NCBI GenBank assembly: GCA_964648215.1
Contig: CAZYMF010000045.1
Coordinates: forward strand, 1-27,327
Source: CAZYMF01 sp964648215
GTDB lineage: Bacteria > Desulfobacterota > Binatia > HRBIN30 > JACQVA1
DNA length: 27,327 nucleotides
Direction of reading: 5' to 3'
In this document: in pieces, positions 1 through 8,131 of the stretch
Layout of the letters: the number at the start of each line of letters is the position of its first letter
Numbering within the stretch: position 1 is the stretch's first letter
Program-made: the position numbers and the translations under genes
Notes under the pieces: generated by a model
What the model was told of the DNA's origin: nothing
The model's database searches: none
What the model saw: the letters and a program-made list of their open reading frames with translations, nothing else

Positions 1-1
1 C

Positions 2-169
2 TGCGGCGACGAGCTGACGCTGGCCGATTTCTCCGTCGGCGCGATGATGATGTACACCCGCCCGGCGGGCTTTCCTTTTTCGCTGTACGCCGGTATCGGC
101 GCTTGGTACGCCTGCATCGAGAGCACTGCGGCGTGGAAGGAGACCGCCGCCGGGCCCTGGAAATATTGA
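2..169 (+). CDS. Glutathione S-transferase family protein, C-terminal fragment (5' end outside window)
   Basis: Only the last 55 codons are present; the gene enters from the left edge in frame 2 and stops at a TGA at 167-169. The fragment contains LTLADFSVGA, the typical helix N-cap region of the alpha-helical C-terminal domain of cytosolic glutathione S-transferases (LTxAD motif), followed by an aromatic-rich stretch and a terminal WKxTAAGPW segment like the last helix of the family. GSTs conjugate glutathione to electrophiles or act as glutathione-dependent isomerases or reductases. The thioredoxin-like N-terminal domain that would show the subclass is missing, so substrate cannot be inferred. 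The next gene starts 15 nt downstream on the same strand, so the two could share a transcript. Confidence 0.7.
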   Translation, partial: CGDELTLADFSVGAMMMYTRPAGFPFSLYAGIGAWYACIESTAAWKETAAGPWKY

Positions 170-184
170 TCGGAAAGGTGCGGA

Positions 185-853
185 ATGGTCCGAATTCGCC
201 TGCTCGTAGCGGTGCTCTCGCTTTCCCTGCTGGCAATCGGCTGCGGCGGCACCGGCGAGCACGCCGCCCCGACCGTGACGCCAACCTTCACCGCGACACC
301 GCTTCTCGACACGCCGCCCCCCACTCCGACTCCAAGTTCCACCCCCATCCCGACCGCCACGCTCGCTGCGGGCCAGTGTCGCAACGACGGGAATTCCGGA
401 GACTGCGGCTCCCTGTCCGAGTTGTGCCTTCCACCCGACGGCTTTGCCGGCTGCGGCATTTGCTACTCCGATGACATGATCGATCAGTCCTACCGGCGCT
501 GCAGCGCGGATACGGATTGCGGCGAGCTCGGCGACGGCTTCGTGTGCCGACCGCTGGGGTTGGACACGCACACCTGCGACCCCTGCTCCGGAAACGTCTC
601 GGTCTGTATGCTCGGCTGCTCCGCCGATGAACAGTGCGACGCCGCGCAGGTATGCAAACAGCACCGCTGCGTGGGACTCCCGTGCACGAACGACGGGGAT
701 TGCCCGATGCTCTACTCGTGTGGGCCCTCGGCCGACGGCCCCAGTCGCTGCTCGCGGCGCGCGTGCCAGAGCGACCTCGACTGCCCCGGAGGCTTTTGTG
801 TCGAAGGGGCCTGTTACAGCGAGCTTGGTCGATGCATGCCGATCCCGGCCTGA
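185..853 (+). CDS. Cysteine-rich lipoprotein with Pro/Thr-rich linker
   Basis: The 222-aa product begins with a lipoprotein signal peptide: basic residues, a hydrophobic core, then LAIGC, which makes Cys20 the predicted lipidated residue. Residues about 28-62 form a Pro/Thr-rich linker (PTVTPTFTATP, PPTPTPSSTP). The rest is a Cys-rich domain with recurring CxxDxDC-like spacing (CSADTDC, CTNDGDC, CQSDLDC), resembling the small disulfide modules seen in secreted proteins of myxobacteria and related lineages. The most likely location is the outer membrane with the Cys-rich part exposed to an oxidising compartment. A GGAAAGG Shine-Dalgarno at 172-178 lies 6 nt before the ATG. I do not recognise a specific family and propose no enzymatic role; binding or adhesion is possible. 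Confidence 0.85.
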   Translation: MVRIRLLVAVLSLSLLAIGCGGTGEHAAPTVTPTFTATPLLDTPPPTPTPSSTPIPTATLAAGQCRNDGNSGDCGSLSELCLPPDGFAGCGICYSDDMIDQSYRRCSADTDCGELGDGFVCRPLGLDTHTCDPCSGNVSVCMLGCSADEQCDAAQVCKQHRCVGLPCTNDGDCPMLYSCGPSADGPSRCSRRACQSDLDCPGGFCVEGACYSELGRCMPIPA

Positions 854-908
854 GCCGCCAGGCATGCGGCTGCCCCGAGGGCCCGAGTTTGGGTTGCCTT
901 CGACACCC

Positions 909-1439
909 TTACCCACCCTCCTCGAGAAGAAGGCGCGGGCGCTCCCAGGCAAAACGGTAGCGCGCGACAGCGCCCCCGCCCGGAGGAACCCAGACGTCGT
1001 GCCCGGCGTTGACGGCGCCGAGACGCCGGTAGAAGGCCTGCGCGCGAGCGTTGTTCTGGAGTACCCAGAGATAGAGCGGCGACTCCGGCGCCACCGCTGC
1101 GCACCACGACGCGACGTCACGCAGGAGGAGAGCCCCGATGCCCTGGCGGTGAAATGACTGCGCGACGTGGATGTTGTCGAGCAAGGAGCCCCACTCGGGG
1201 TGCTCCGCTGCGTAGGCGCAGGCGAGCCCCACGATTTCCCCTGATACCTCGGCCACGACGACGTATTGGCTCGGCCTCGGGTCGCCGAGCCGCTCGGCCC
1301 AGATGGCATTGCGATCGGCGACGATGTCTCCGGCAAGGTACTCGTCGGACATGGCGCCGCGATAGGCGTGGCGCCAGCTAGCGGCATGCAGCGCGGCAAT
1401 TGCCGCGGCATCGGCGGCATTGGCTCGACGGAGGTGCAT
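909..1439 (-). CDS. GNAT-family N-acetyltransferase
   Basis: The 176-aa protein has the full GNAT layout: N-terminal RRANAADAAAIAALH (strand 1 and helix 1), central VVAEVSGEIVGLACAYA (strands 2-4), acetyl-CoA pyrophosphate-binding loop FHRQGIGALLLRDV at residues about 96-109 (R/QxxGxG/A motif), and C-terminal LWVLQNNARAQAFYRRLG, the usual NxxAxxFYxxLGF block. It would transfer an acetyl group from CoA to an amine. The substrate is unknown, although the YLWVLxxNxxA block recalls the RimI-like/general GNAT group. The reading frame stays open far upstream to 3092, but only this part is protein-like; the ATG at 1439 sits right before the first conserved strand. No strong Shine-Dalgarno is visible, so the exact start is less certain. 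It is divergent from the aminotransferase gene. Confidence 0.85.
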   Translation of the reverse strand: MHLRRANAADAAAIAALHAASWRHAYRGAMSDEYLAGDIVADRNAIWAERLGDPRPSQYVVVAEVSGEIVGLACAYAAEHPEWGSLLDNIHVAQSFHRQGIGALLLRDVASWCAAVAPESPLYLWVLQNNARAQAFYRRLGAVNAGHDVWVPPGGGAVARYRFAWERPRLLLEEGG

Positions 1440-1589
1440 TGCGGCTTGCGAGCTTGTAGAAGAACCCCGTGACAGTTGGCAAATGCCCTCGACGAACGAG
1501 ATCGACTCGGCCTCTCCTCCACGCTCGCGCTCGTCGACGTACCGCGGCCACCGCTCCGGAACACTGATCGGATAGCAGGAGAATGAACG

Positions 1590-3026
1590 ATGAATACGAC
1601 GAAGACCGAGCTCATCTACGACGACTACTCGGCCCTGACGCCGATTCACGAGGGCATCGACTTGGCGCACGTCATGTCGTTGATTGCCGAGGAGCTCGAA
1701 CTTTATCGTAAACGCACGCCCAAGAGCTCCGCGCTGTTCGAGCGGGCGCAGAGGCATATGGTCAAGGGGGTGCCGTGCACCTGGCAGGCGGATTGGCTGC
1801 TGCCCTATACCTTCTACGTCGACCGCGCCAAGGGCAATCGCCTGTGGGACGTGGACGGCAACGAGTACATCGATTTCCACTTCGCCGACACACCCGCCAT
1901 CTTCGGCCACTCGCCGGACAACGAAGTCACCCGCGGCATCGCCGACCAGGTTCTGAACCGAGGAATCGCGTCCCTGGCCCCCACGGAGGACGCGATCGCC
2001 GTCGCCGAGATGTTGGCCGAGCGGGTGGGCCTGCCGTTCTGGTACGTGACTCTGTCCGCCTCGGATTCGAACCGCATGGCGATCAACCTCGCGCGCAGCA
2101 TCACCAAGCGGTCGAAGCTCCTCATGTTCAACACCGGCTACCACGGCACGGTGGACGAGACGCTGAAGTGGATGCCGCGCCCCGGCCGGATCGAGTTCCG
2201 CTGGGCCCACTTCCGACCGGGGGAAGATCCGGCCGCGGTCACCAAGATTGCCGAGTTCAACGACCTGGAGGGCGTCGAGAACGCGCTGCGGGACGAGGAC
2301 GTTGCGGTTCTGCTCACCGAGCCGTTTCTGACCGATGCCGGCTTCACCATGCCGAGAGAAGGCTGGCACGACGGGCTGCGCGAGCTGTGCACCAAGTACG
2401 GCACCCTCCTCCTCATCGACGAGACGCACTCGCAGACCTCGGGACCCGGAGGCCTGACGCGTGAGTGGGGATTGCAGCCGGACATCTGGGTGTCGGGCAA
2501 GAGCATCGGCGCCGGGCTGCCGGTCGGCGTCATCGGGCTCAGGGAAGAGTGGGCCAGGAAGTGGCAGGCTCTCCTCGACGACTTCACGCCCTGGGGGATC
2601 TGCGGGCTGACCGGTCAAGGCACCACCAACTCGGCGAACATGCTGTGCCTGCGCGCGCTGCGCCTCTCGCTGGAGCACAACTACACCGAGGACACCTTCG
2701 CCAAGATGTTCGCCTCGATGGCCCATCTCGAACGCGGCATGCGCGGCGTGATCGACAAGCACGGCGCGCCGTTCCGCGTCGATGCGGTAGGGGCCCGGTT
2801 GAACGTCAGCTTCACCCCCGACGTCGCCTACGACGCCCTCTCCGCGGCCAAAGGCGTCGGCTTCGGCGGCTACCGCGAGTATTGGCTCTACCACTGCCTG
2901 AACCGCGGGGTCGTGCTGATTCCCATCGTCAACATGATCCTCACCGGACCGGACACCACGCTCGCCGACTGCGACAAGCTCGTTCAGCTCTGGGACGAGA
3001 CCATCGGCAACATGTACGGGAAGTGA
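1590..3026 (+). CDS. Class-III pyridoxal-phosphate aminotransferase (glutamate-1-semialdehyde aminomutase-like)
   Basis: The 478-aa product is a fold-type I PLP enzyme. It shows the N-terminal NRLWDVDGNEYIDF strand block (residues 83-96), YHG at 184-186 (aromatic stacking on the cofactor), LLLIDETHSQ with Asp277 contacting the pyridine nitrogen, and WVSGKSIGAGLPVG with the Schiff-base Lys304. The order and spacing fit class III, closest to glutamate-1-semialdehyde aminomutases and omega-transaminases. The position usually reading SGTEA, which binds the cofactor phosphate, reads SASDSNRMA (156-164), so the phosphate cup differs. At 478 aa it is longer than the usual 430-450 because of an N-terminal extension of about 60 residues. 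Heme biosynthesis is therefore not the best guess; an amine or beta-amino acid transaminase is more likely. An AGGAGA Shine-Dalgarno at 1577-1582 supports the ATG. Confidence 0.88.
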   Translation: MNTTKTELIYDDYSALTPIHEGIDLAHVMSLIAEELELYRKRTPKSSALFERAQRHMVKGVPCTWQADWLLPYTFYVDRAKGNRLWDVDGNEYIDFHFADTPAIFGHSPDNEVTRGIADQVLNRGIASLAPTEDAIAVAEMLAERVGLPFWYVTLSASDSNRMAINLARSITKRSKLLMFNTGYHGTVDETLKWMPRPGRIEFRWAHFRPGEDPAAVTKIAEFNDLEGVENALRDEDVAVLLTEPFLTDAGFTMPREGWHDGLRELCTKYGTLLLIDETHSQTSGPGGLTREWGLQPDIWVSGKSIGAGLPVGVIGLREEWARKWQALLDDFTPWGICGLTGQGTTNSANMLCLRALRLSLEHNYTEDTFAKMFASMAHLERGMRGVIDKHGAPFRVDAVGARLNVSFTPDVAYDALSAAKGVGFGGYREYWLYHCLNRGVVLIPIVNMILTGPDTTLADCDKLVQLWDETIGNMYGK

Positions 3027-3062
3027 CGGTCCGATGCCCGATTCGGCAGCGACGGAGCACCA

Positions 3063-3078
3063 CGTCCGGTCTCGGACG
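3063..3078. terminator. Small hairpin between convergent genes
   Basis: CGTCCG, loop GTCT, CGGACG: a perfect 6-bp stem in the 82-nt gap between the aminotransferase and the ELWxxDGT gene, which converge here. It is followed by AAAT rather than a run of T, so it is at best a weak, possibly bidirectional, terminator. Confidence 0.25.
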
Positions 3079-3108
3079 AAATAGCGCCGCATCGAACACC
3101 AACAGGGT

Positions 3109-6100
3109 TCATTCCACCGTCGGGGTCGGACTGGGCAGCTTCGTCATCGGAGTAGGGCTTGGCGACGGAGTCGCCGGGCAACCATTCAGGGCCGCGTCGA
3201 CCGCCTCGACCAGGCAGTCGACGGTCACCGCCGAAAAGCCGCGACAGCTCATCGCTGCACAGTCCTGGGGCGATAGAGCATCCAAGGCGATATCCACGCC
3301 CCGTACCAGCTCATCCACCGTGACCTCGCCGTCACTGTCGCAGTCGCCGACGCACGCGGGAGGCGCCGCAGTCGCGCTCGGGGTGACGCTGGGCGTCGGG
3401 CTCGGCGTGAGCGTCGGCGCCACCTCGCCAAGGCATACGCAGCGGTCTACGCCGGAGACGCAGTTGCCGGCGGCCCCCGAGCCGGGGACGATGCACGCGC
3501 GCCCGTCGCACACGTCGCCGCAGACGGATGTCGGCGTGACCGTCGGCGTGGGTGTGGGAGCGAAGCCGGAGAGAACCAGAGCCCACGGCTCCGTTCCGCT
3601 CACCCCGTCGTTGGCCGCGAGATAGAACCGAGAACCCGCGACGGCGCCCGATGCATGGAGATCGAAGCGCAGCGCCGGTGAAGTGTCCGGCAGGGGCGCG
3701 GTGCCATCCGCCGTGCCGTCGCTCTTCCAGAGCGTCAGACCATCGCCGTGGTCGACCGAGAAGATGAGCGAGTCGCCGACGCTGGCCAACGGCCACAGCG
3801 CGTCGACCGTGGGCGTATCGAATCGTTTGACCAAGACCGTTCCCACCTCCGTGCCGTCCGTCTTCCACAACTCGTTGCCGGACGGGCTGGCGATGCCGAA
3901 ATAGAGAATGTCGGTCGCCGCTGATACGAAGCCGATGAAGTTCTCGCCCGGAGGCGTCGCACTTTTCAGCGATACCGTCCCCGCGTTCGTGCCATCGCTG
4001 CGCCAGAGCACGCGCCTTTCGCCGTACTGATCGCTCTCCAGGAAGAACAAGGTCCGATCGATCGCCAGCAGTGCGGCTGGGGAGGCGGGAATACCCTTGA
4101 CGATGACGGTACCTGCCGCCGTGCCGTCGCTCTTCCACAGCGCCGCCGGCGCCGCATCTGTTGCCGAGGTGTCCTGCGAGAAGAAGTACAGTTGCCCTGC
4201 CATAGCGGCGAGACCAGACGGACCGGAGCCATAGGCGCCCGGGGCGATGTCCTTCACCAGCTGCGTGCCCTCCTCCGAGCCGTCGGTCCGCCACAGCTCC
4301 CGTCCGTGGATGCCTTCATCGGTAACGAAGAAGAGCAACCCACCGGCGGCGACGAACTGCGAAGGGTTGGATGAGGCCGGGCCCGGGTCGATATCTTTGA
4401 CCCTGAGCGTCCCGTCGGCCGTGCCGTCGCTACGCCACAGCTCGAAGCCGCCCTCGGCATCGCGCCCAGCAAAGAAGAGCGTGTCGTTCAGGACAGACAG
4501 CTCGCGGCCGCTGTACGAGTAGAGATCGGCGAGTCCGTTGGCCGGTCCGGGATCGATGTCCTTCACCAGGGAAGTGCCCGTGCCCGACCCGTCGCTGCGC
4601 CACAGCTCGTTCCCGTGAACACCGTCGTTGGCGACGAAAAACAGAGTGTCGTCGAGCACGGTTGGCGCGGGATAGGCGGCAAGAGAGCCAGCCGGGCCGG
4701 CGTTGATGTCCTTCACCAGCACCGCGTCGCCGGCCGTCCCGTTGCTGCGCCAGAGCTCGTTGCCGTGGATGCCGTCGACGGCGAAAAAGAAGAGCGTCTC
4801 GCCGACGCTCGCCAGAAAGTCGGGATAGGAGCTGGCCGGAGTGTTGTTGATGATCTTCAGCAGCACGGCACCCCCGCTCCCGTCGCTCTTGTAGAGCTCA
4901 TCGTAACCGAAAATAACGACACCGTTCAGCACGGCCGAGTGGCCCGGACCGGGAAGCGGGTGCGGCCCGGTCGCGGTTGGCGTCGGGCTGCTCTCTCGCA
5001 AGGGCGTGGGAGTCGGTGCCGGGGCAAGCACCGTGCCGGCGGGCGTTCCGTCGGTTGTCCAGATTTCGTAGTGAAGCTCATCCGCCGCCGCCGAGAACAA
5101 CACCTCTCCTTCTTCTTGGCCTTCGCGAAACCCGCAGGGGTTGGAGCTGCAGTGATCCAAGCCGGTGCCGTCGACAACGCACGCGCCCGGATTGATGTTC
5201 TTCAGCAGAATCGTACCTTCCGGGGTGCCATCGCTACGCCAGGGCTCGCGCCCGCTTCCGTCGTCCTCGGCCTGGAAGTAGAGCGCTCCGCCGACGTTGG
5301 TCAGGCAGCTGGGCGGACAGGTGAACGCCTCGAAGCCGCTGCAGGGGCCATAGAACGACCGCAACGGAACCGTACCGGCCTCCGTCCCGTCGCTCCTCCA
5401 CAGCGCGGTGTCGGTGGAGAAGAACAGGGTGCCGTCGACGTCGGTCAGCGAGGTCGGCGCCACGTGAATCTGACCGGGCCAATGGTCGAGCGCGACATCG
5501 CACTGCACGGCCGGGTCGGTATCTTTCACCAACCGGGTGCCGGCTGTCGTGCCGTCGGTACCCCACAGCTCGCAGCCGTGCACGCCGTCGTCGGCGACGA
5601 AGAACAGGGTATCACCCGACGCCGTGAAGCCGCCGGGCGTCGAGCTGGCCGGGCCGGGATTGATGTCTGCCACTTGTATGGTTCCGCTCGGCGTACCATC
5701 GGTCCTCCACAATTCAGCACCGGTTGCCTCGTCGGTGGCGGAGAAATAAACGGTGTCGTTCCAGAAAAAAAGCCAGGAATAGTAGACCGAGGACGCGGAG
5801 CCGGGATTGATGTCTTTGATCAGCATCGTGCCGTCCGCGGTTCCATCGCTGCGCCAGAGCTCCAGGCCGTGGTCGGCGTCGAAGGCGGCGAAGACGGCGA
5901 CATCCGTCGAGATGGGGATGATCGACGCCCCCACGGACAAACCCGACGTCGGGCCGGGGGCAATGTCCTTGACCAGCACCGTGCCCTCCGCGCTCCCGTC
6001 GGTGCGCCACAGCTCGTAGCCGTGCTCGCCGTCGTCGGCGGAGAACAGCACTACGTCGCCCAAGACGACGAAGCCGCCCGGGTGGGACTTGGCGTTCGGA

Positions 6101-6216
6101 TCGCGTCCGGGGAAGATATCCTTTACCAGGTACGGTGGTTCTTCGGCACGGCCACGCACCGGCGCAAGGAGCGCGAGGGCGATCAACCCGGCCGCCAGCC
6201 ACGATCTTCCGCTCAC
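3109..6216 (-). CDS. Secreted ELWxxDGT-repeat protein with C-terminal dockerin-like EF-hand module
   Basis: The 1035-aa protein starts at a GTG preceded by a GGGGGGAGAG Shine-Dalgarno; the frame is open further upstream but without protein-like sequence. Residues 1-24 are a Sec signal peptide (hydrophobic LAAGLIALALLAP, cleavage after GRA). The body is about 16 repeats of roughly 45-60 residues built on ELWRxDGTxxGTxLVKDIxPG plus LFFxAxDGxHGxE, the ELWxxDGT repeat family, probably a beta-propeller-like surface protein. A Pro/Thr-rich insert separates repeats 7 and 8. Near the C-terminus come a PTPTVTPT linker, a Cys-rich segment, another Pro/Thr linker, a dockerin-like module (955-1013) and a Pro/Thr tail. 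The first EF-hand loop DCDSDGEVTVDE keeps all calcium ligand positions; the second half has lost them. It is likely exported and calcium-stabilised; binding partner unknown. Confidence 0.88.
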   Translation of the reverse strand: MSGRSWLAAGLIALALLAPVRGRAEEPPYLVKDIFPGRDPNAKSHPGGFVVLGDVVLFSADDGEHGYELWRTDGSAEGTVLVKDIAPGPTSGLSVGASIIPISTDVAVFAAFDADHGLELWRSDGTADGTMLIKDINPGSASSVYYSWLFFWNDTVYFSATDEATGAELWRTDGTPSGTIQVADINPGPASSTPGGFTASGDTLFFVADDGVHGCELWGTDGTTAGTRLVKDTDPAVQCDVALDHWPGQIHVAPTSLTDVDGTLFFSTDTALWRSDGTEAGTVPLRSFYGPCSGFEAFTCPPSCLTNVGGALYFQAEDDGSGREPWRSDGTPEGTILLKNINPGACVVDGTGLDHCSSNPCGFREGQEEGEVLFSAAADELHYEIWTTDGTPAGTVLAPAPTPTPLRESSPTPTATGPHPLPGPGHSAVLNGVVIFGYDELYKSDGSGGAVLLKIINNTPASSYPDFLASVGETLFFFAVDGIHGNELWRSNGTAGDAVLVKDINAGPAGSLAAYPAPTVLDDTLFFVANDGVHGNELWRSDGSGTGTSLVKDIDPGPANGLADLYSYSGRELSVLNDTLFFAGRDAEGGFELWRSDGTADGTLRVKDIDPGPASSNPSQFVAAGGLLFFVTDEGIHGRELWRTDGSEEGTQLVKDIAPGAYGSGPSGLAAMAGQLYFFSQDTSATDAAPAALWKSDGTAAGTVIVKGIPASPAALLAIDRTLFFLESDQYGERRVLWRSDGTNAGTVSLKSATPPGENFIGFVSAATDILYFGIASPSGNELWKTDGTEVGTVLVKRFDTPTVDALWPLASVGDSLIFSVDHGDGLTLWKSDGTADGTAPLPDTSPALRFDLHASGAVAGSRFYLAANDGVSGTEPWALVLSGFAPTPTPTVTPTSVCGDVCDGRACIVPGSGAAGNCVSGVDRCVCLGEVAPTLTPSPTPSVTPSATAAPPACVGDCDSDGEVTVDELVRGVDIALDALSPQDCAAMSCRGFSAVTVDCLVEAVDAALNGCPATPSPSPTPMTKLPSPTPTVE

Positions 6217-6458
6217 GGCTCTCTCCCCCCGTCCAACCGGGCACGCGCGCCGCCGACCGCGCGCACCCAGGCTCCGTCCACCGACCCTACAGTCGGACTG
6301 GGTGTCGGCGGAGGAGTTGCTCCCGCCGTTGGCGTGAACGTGGCTGGGGTGCTGACTTGACGATTCGCAGTTGGCGGGGAGTCGCCTCCGCAAGCCGCGG
6401 GATACGAAAGAAGGCAGCCGGCGGCGGCTGTCTTCGAGACGAACGGCAGTGGACACAC
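6213..6458 (-). CDS. Possible small lipoprotein or lipoprotein remnant, coupled to the ELWxxDGT gene
   Basis: An 81-aa frame starts at GTG 6458 (another GTG lies at 6461), 7 nt after a GAAGG Shine-Dalgarno at 6466-6470, and its TGA overlaps the GTG of the ELWxxDGT gene as GTGA. The product has a short, weakly hydrophobic N-terminus, then PAACGGDSPP and a Pro/Thr stretch (STPATFTPTAGATPPPTPSP), the same composition as the Cys-rich lipoprotein at 185-853 (GCGGTGEH...PTVTPTFTATP). The lipobox is poor (Pro at -3) and there is no domain after the linker. It may be a real small lipoprotein, the stump of a decayed longer one, or a chance frame; the start overlap and linker composition are the arguments in favour. 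Confidence 0.35.
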   Translation of the reverse strand: MCPLPFVSKTAAAGCLLSYPAACGGDSPPTANRQVSTPATFTPTAGATPPPTPSPTVGSVDGAWVRAVGGARARLDGGREP

Positions 6459-6478
6459 CACAGCACCTTCAGGCTATC

Positions 6479-6507
6479 CGCTAAACTACTTTTGTTATCG
6501 CTGTCAA
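6479..6507 (-). promoter_or_regulatory. Possible sigma-70-type promoter for the small lipoprotein/ELWxxDGT unit
   Basis: On the minus strand a perfect -35 TTGACA lies at 6507-6502, followed 17 nt later by a poor -10 (TTAGCG). Transcription would begin about 10 nt before the GTG codons at 6461/6458. The -35 match is good and the -10 is weak, so this is a tentative call. Confidence 0.25.
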
Positions 6508-6595
6508 GCAGAGACAGGCGGAAATCACGGTGACGCAACGGGCGAGGCGAGCGACGCGGGGTGATTGGCTCGGTCGTGCCACTCCCGCCGACTTC

Positions 6596-6624
6596 TTGCC
6601 CACGCCTCGGCAACGTTGTAGCGA
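6596..6624 (+). promoter_or_regulatory. Candidate sigma-70-type promoter for the amidase gene
   Basis: TTGCCC at 6596-6601, a 17-nt spacer and TAGCGA at 6619-6624, ending 36 nt before the amidase ATG. The form resembles the two better promoters at 15364 and 16884 (TTGCxC, 17 nt, TA-rich -10) but lacks their TG extension and leader boxes. Confidence 0.35.
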
Positions 6625-6660
6625 ACGGGCAGAGCGCGTTGCGCGACGAGGAGGTTTACG

Positions 6661-8103
6661 ATGGCATTTGCTCAGTACGCCGATTTCGACGGTCTCGGCC
6701 TGGCCGAGCTGGTGAGGAAAGGGGACGTCTCGCCGACGGAGCTGCTCGAGGAGGCCATCGCCCGTATCGAGAAGCACAACCCGAAGCTCAACGCCGTCAT
6801 CTTCAAGATCTACGATCGCGCCCGCGAGGCCGCGGCGAAGCTGACGAAGGCTCGCGACGAGCGCCGCCCGTTCCACGGCGTGCCGTTTCTGCTCAAAGAC
6901 ATCATGGGCAACTACGAGGGCGTGCCGACCGCCAACGGCTGCCGTTTCATGACCGGCATCGTCGCCGAGCACGACGATACCCTGGTCGCGCGCTACAAAG
7001 CCGCCGGGCTGGTCGCGCTCGGCAAGACCAACGCGCCCGAGTGCGGCATCCTGCCGACGACGGAGCCGGTGCTCTACGGCCCGTGCCACAACCCGTGGAA
7101 CCTCGATTACTCCACCGGCGGCTCGAGCGGCGGCTCGGCCGCCTCCGTCGCCGCGGGCATCGTCCCGCTGGCGCACGCCAACGACGGCGGCGGCTCGATT
7201 CGCATCCCGGCGTCCTGCTGCGGCCTGGTCGGCCTGAAACCGACACGCGGGCGCAACCCGATGGGTCCGGACGTCGGCGACATGATGAGCGGCCTCGCCG
7301 TCGAGCACGTCGTCAGCCGCACGGTGCGCGACTGCGCCGCCGCCCTCGACTGCACCCAAGGCCCGGAGGTCGGCGATCCCTACTACGCGCCGCCCGTGCC
7401 GCGTCCCTACCTCGAAGAGATCAAGACGCCCCCGGCGCGGCTGCGCATCGCCTTTTCGACAACGAGCCCGACCGGCACGCCGCTACACCCCGACTGCGTC
7501 GCGGCGATCGAGGCGGCGGCGAAGCTCTGCGCCGATCTCGGCCATGTCGTCGAGGAGGCGATGCCGCCGCTCGACCCCGGCGTCTTCATGCCCGCGTTTC
7601 TCTCCGTCTTCTCCGTCGCCACGCCGACGATGATCGACGGCTTCGCCCTGCTGCACGGCCGCACGCCGACCGAGAACGACTTCGAGGGCCTCACCTGGGG
7701 GCTCTACGAGATGGGCAAGCAGGTGAGCGCGCCGCAGTACCAGATCGCCATCGCCATGATCCAGATGGCGGCGCGTCGGATCGCCCGCTGGCACCAGACC
7801 TACGATTGCTGGCTGACGACGACGCTCGCCTCCCCGCCCATCGCCCTCGGCACGATCGACATCCAGCAACGCGATCCGATGATCGGGATGCAGCCGATCG
7901 CCGACTACGTTCCGTTCACGCCGATCCAGAACGCCACCGGCCAGCCGGCCATCTCGTTGCCGCTGCACTGGAACGCCGCCGGGTTGCCGATCGGCCTGAT
8001 GTTCGCCGGCCGCTTCGGCGACGAGGCCACCCTGCTCCGCCTCGCCGCCCAGCTCGAGCAGGCGCGGCCCTGGAAGGATCGACGGCCGCCGCTCTACGGC
8101 TGA
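6661..8103 (+). CDS. Amidase signature-family hydrolase
   Basis: The 480-aa protein belongs to the amidase signature family, which hydrolyses carboxamides through an unusual Ser-cisSer-Lys triad. All three are visible: Lys79 in FLLKDI, Ser155 in STGGSSGGSA, and the nucleophile Ser179 in NDGGGSIRIPAS. The Gly/Ser-rich signature covers residues about 150-200, and length is normal for the family. The C-terminal PFTPIQNATGQPAISLPLHW segment is the usual conserved block. GatA is unlikely because no GatB or GatC is nearby and the sequence follows the general amidase/6-aminohexanoate-cyclic-dimer-hydrolase style; the true substrate cannot be read. No export signal is seen, so it should be cytoplasmic. 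A GAGGAGG Shine-Dalgarno at 6648-6654 lies 6 nt before the ATG. It stands alone, divergent from the ELWxxDGT unit. Confidence 0.92.
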   Translation: MAFAQYADFDGLGLAELVRKGDVSPTELLEEAIARIEKHNPKLNAVIFKIYDRAREAAAKLTKARDERRPFHGVPFLLKDIMGNYEGVPTANGCRFMTGIVAEHDDTLVARYKAAGLVALGKTNAPECGILPTTEPVLYGPCHNPWNLDYSTGGSSGGSAASVAAGIVPLAHANDGGGSIRIPASCCGLVGLKPTRGRNPMGPDVGDMMSGLAVEHVVSRTVRDCAAALDCTQGPEVGDPYYAPPVPRPYLEEIKTPPARLRIAFSTTSPTGTPLHPDCVAAIEAAAKLCADLGHVVEEAMPPLDPGVFMPAFLSVFSVATPTMIDGFALLHGRTPTENDFEGLTWGLYEMGKQVSAPQYQIAIAMIQMAARRIARWHQTYDCWLTTTLASPPIALGTIDIQQRDPMIGMQPIADYVPFTPIQNATGQPAISLPLHWNAAGLPIGLMFAGRFGDEATLLRLAAQLEQARPWKDRRPPLYG

Positions 8104-8131
8104 GCCGGCAACCGATCGACGGGAAGAAGCC

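Noticed and set aside
1440..3092. Upstream extension of the GNAT frame
   Set aside because: Lies opposite the aminotransferase and has shadow-type composition; the acetyltransferase domain is complete from 1439.
4615..6360. Plus-strand open frame of 581 codons opposite the ELWxxDGT gene
   Set aside because: Periodic only because the opposite gene is repetitive; no signal or domain of its own.
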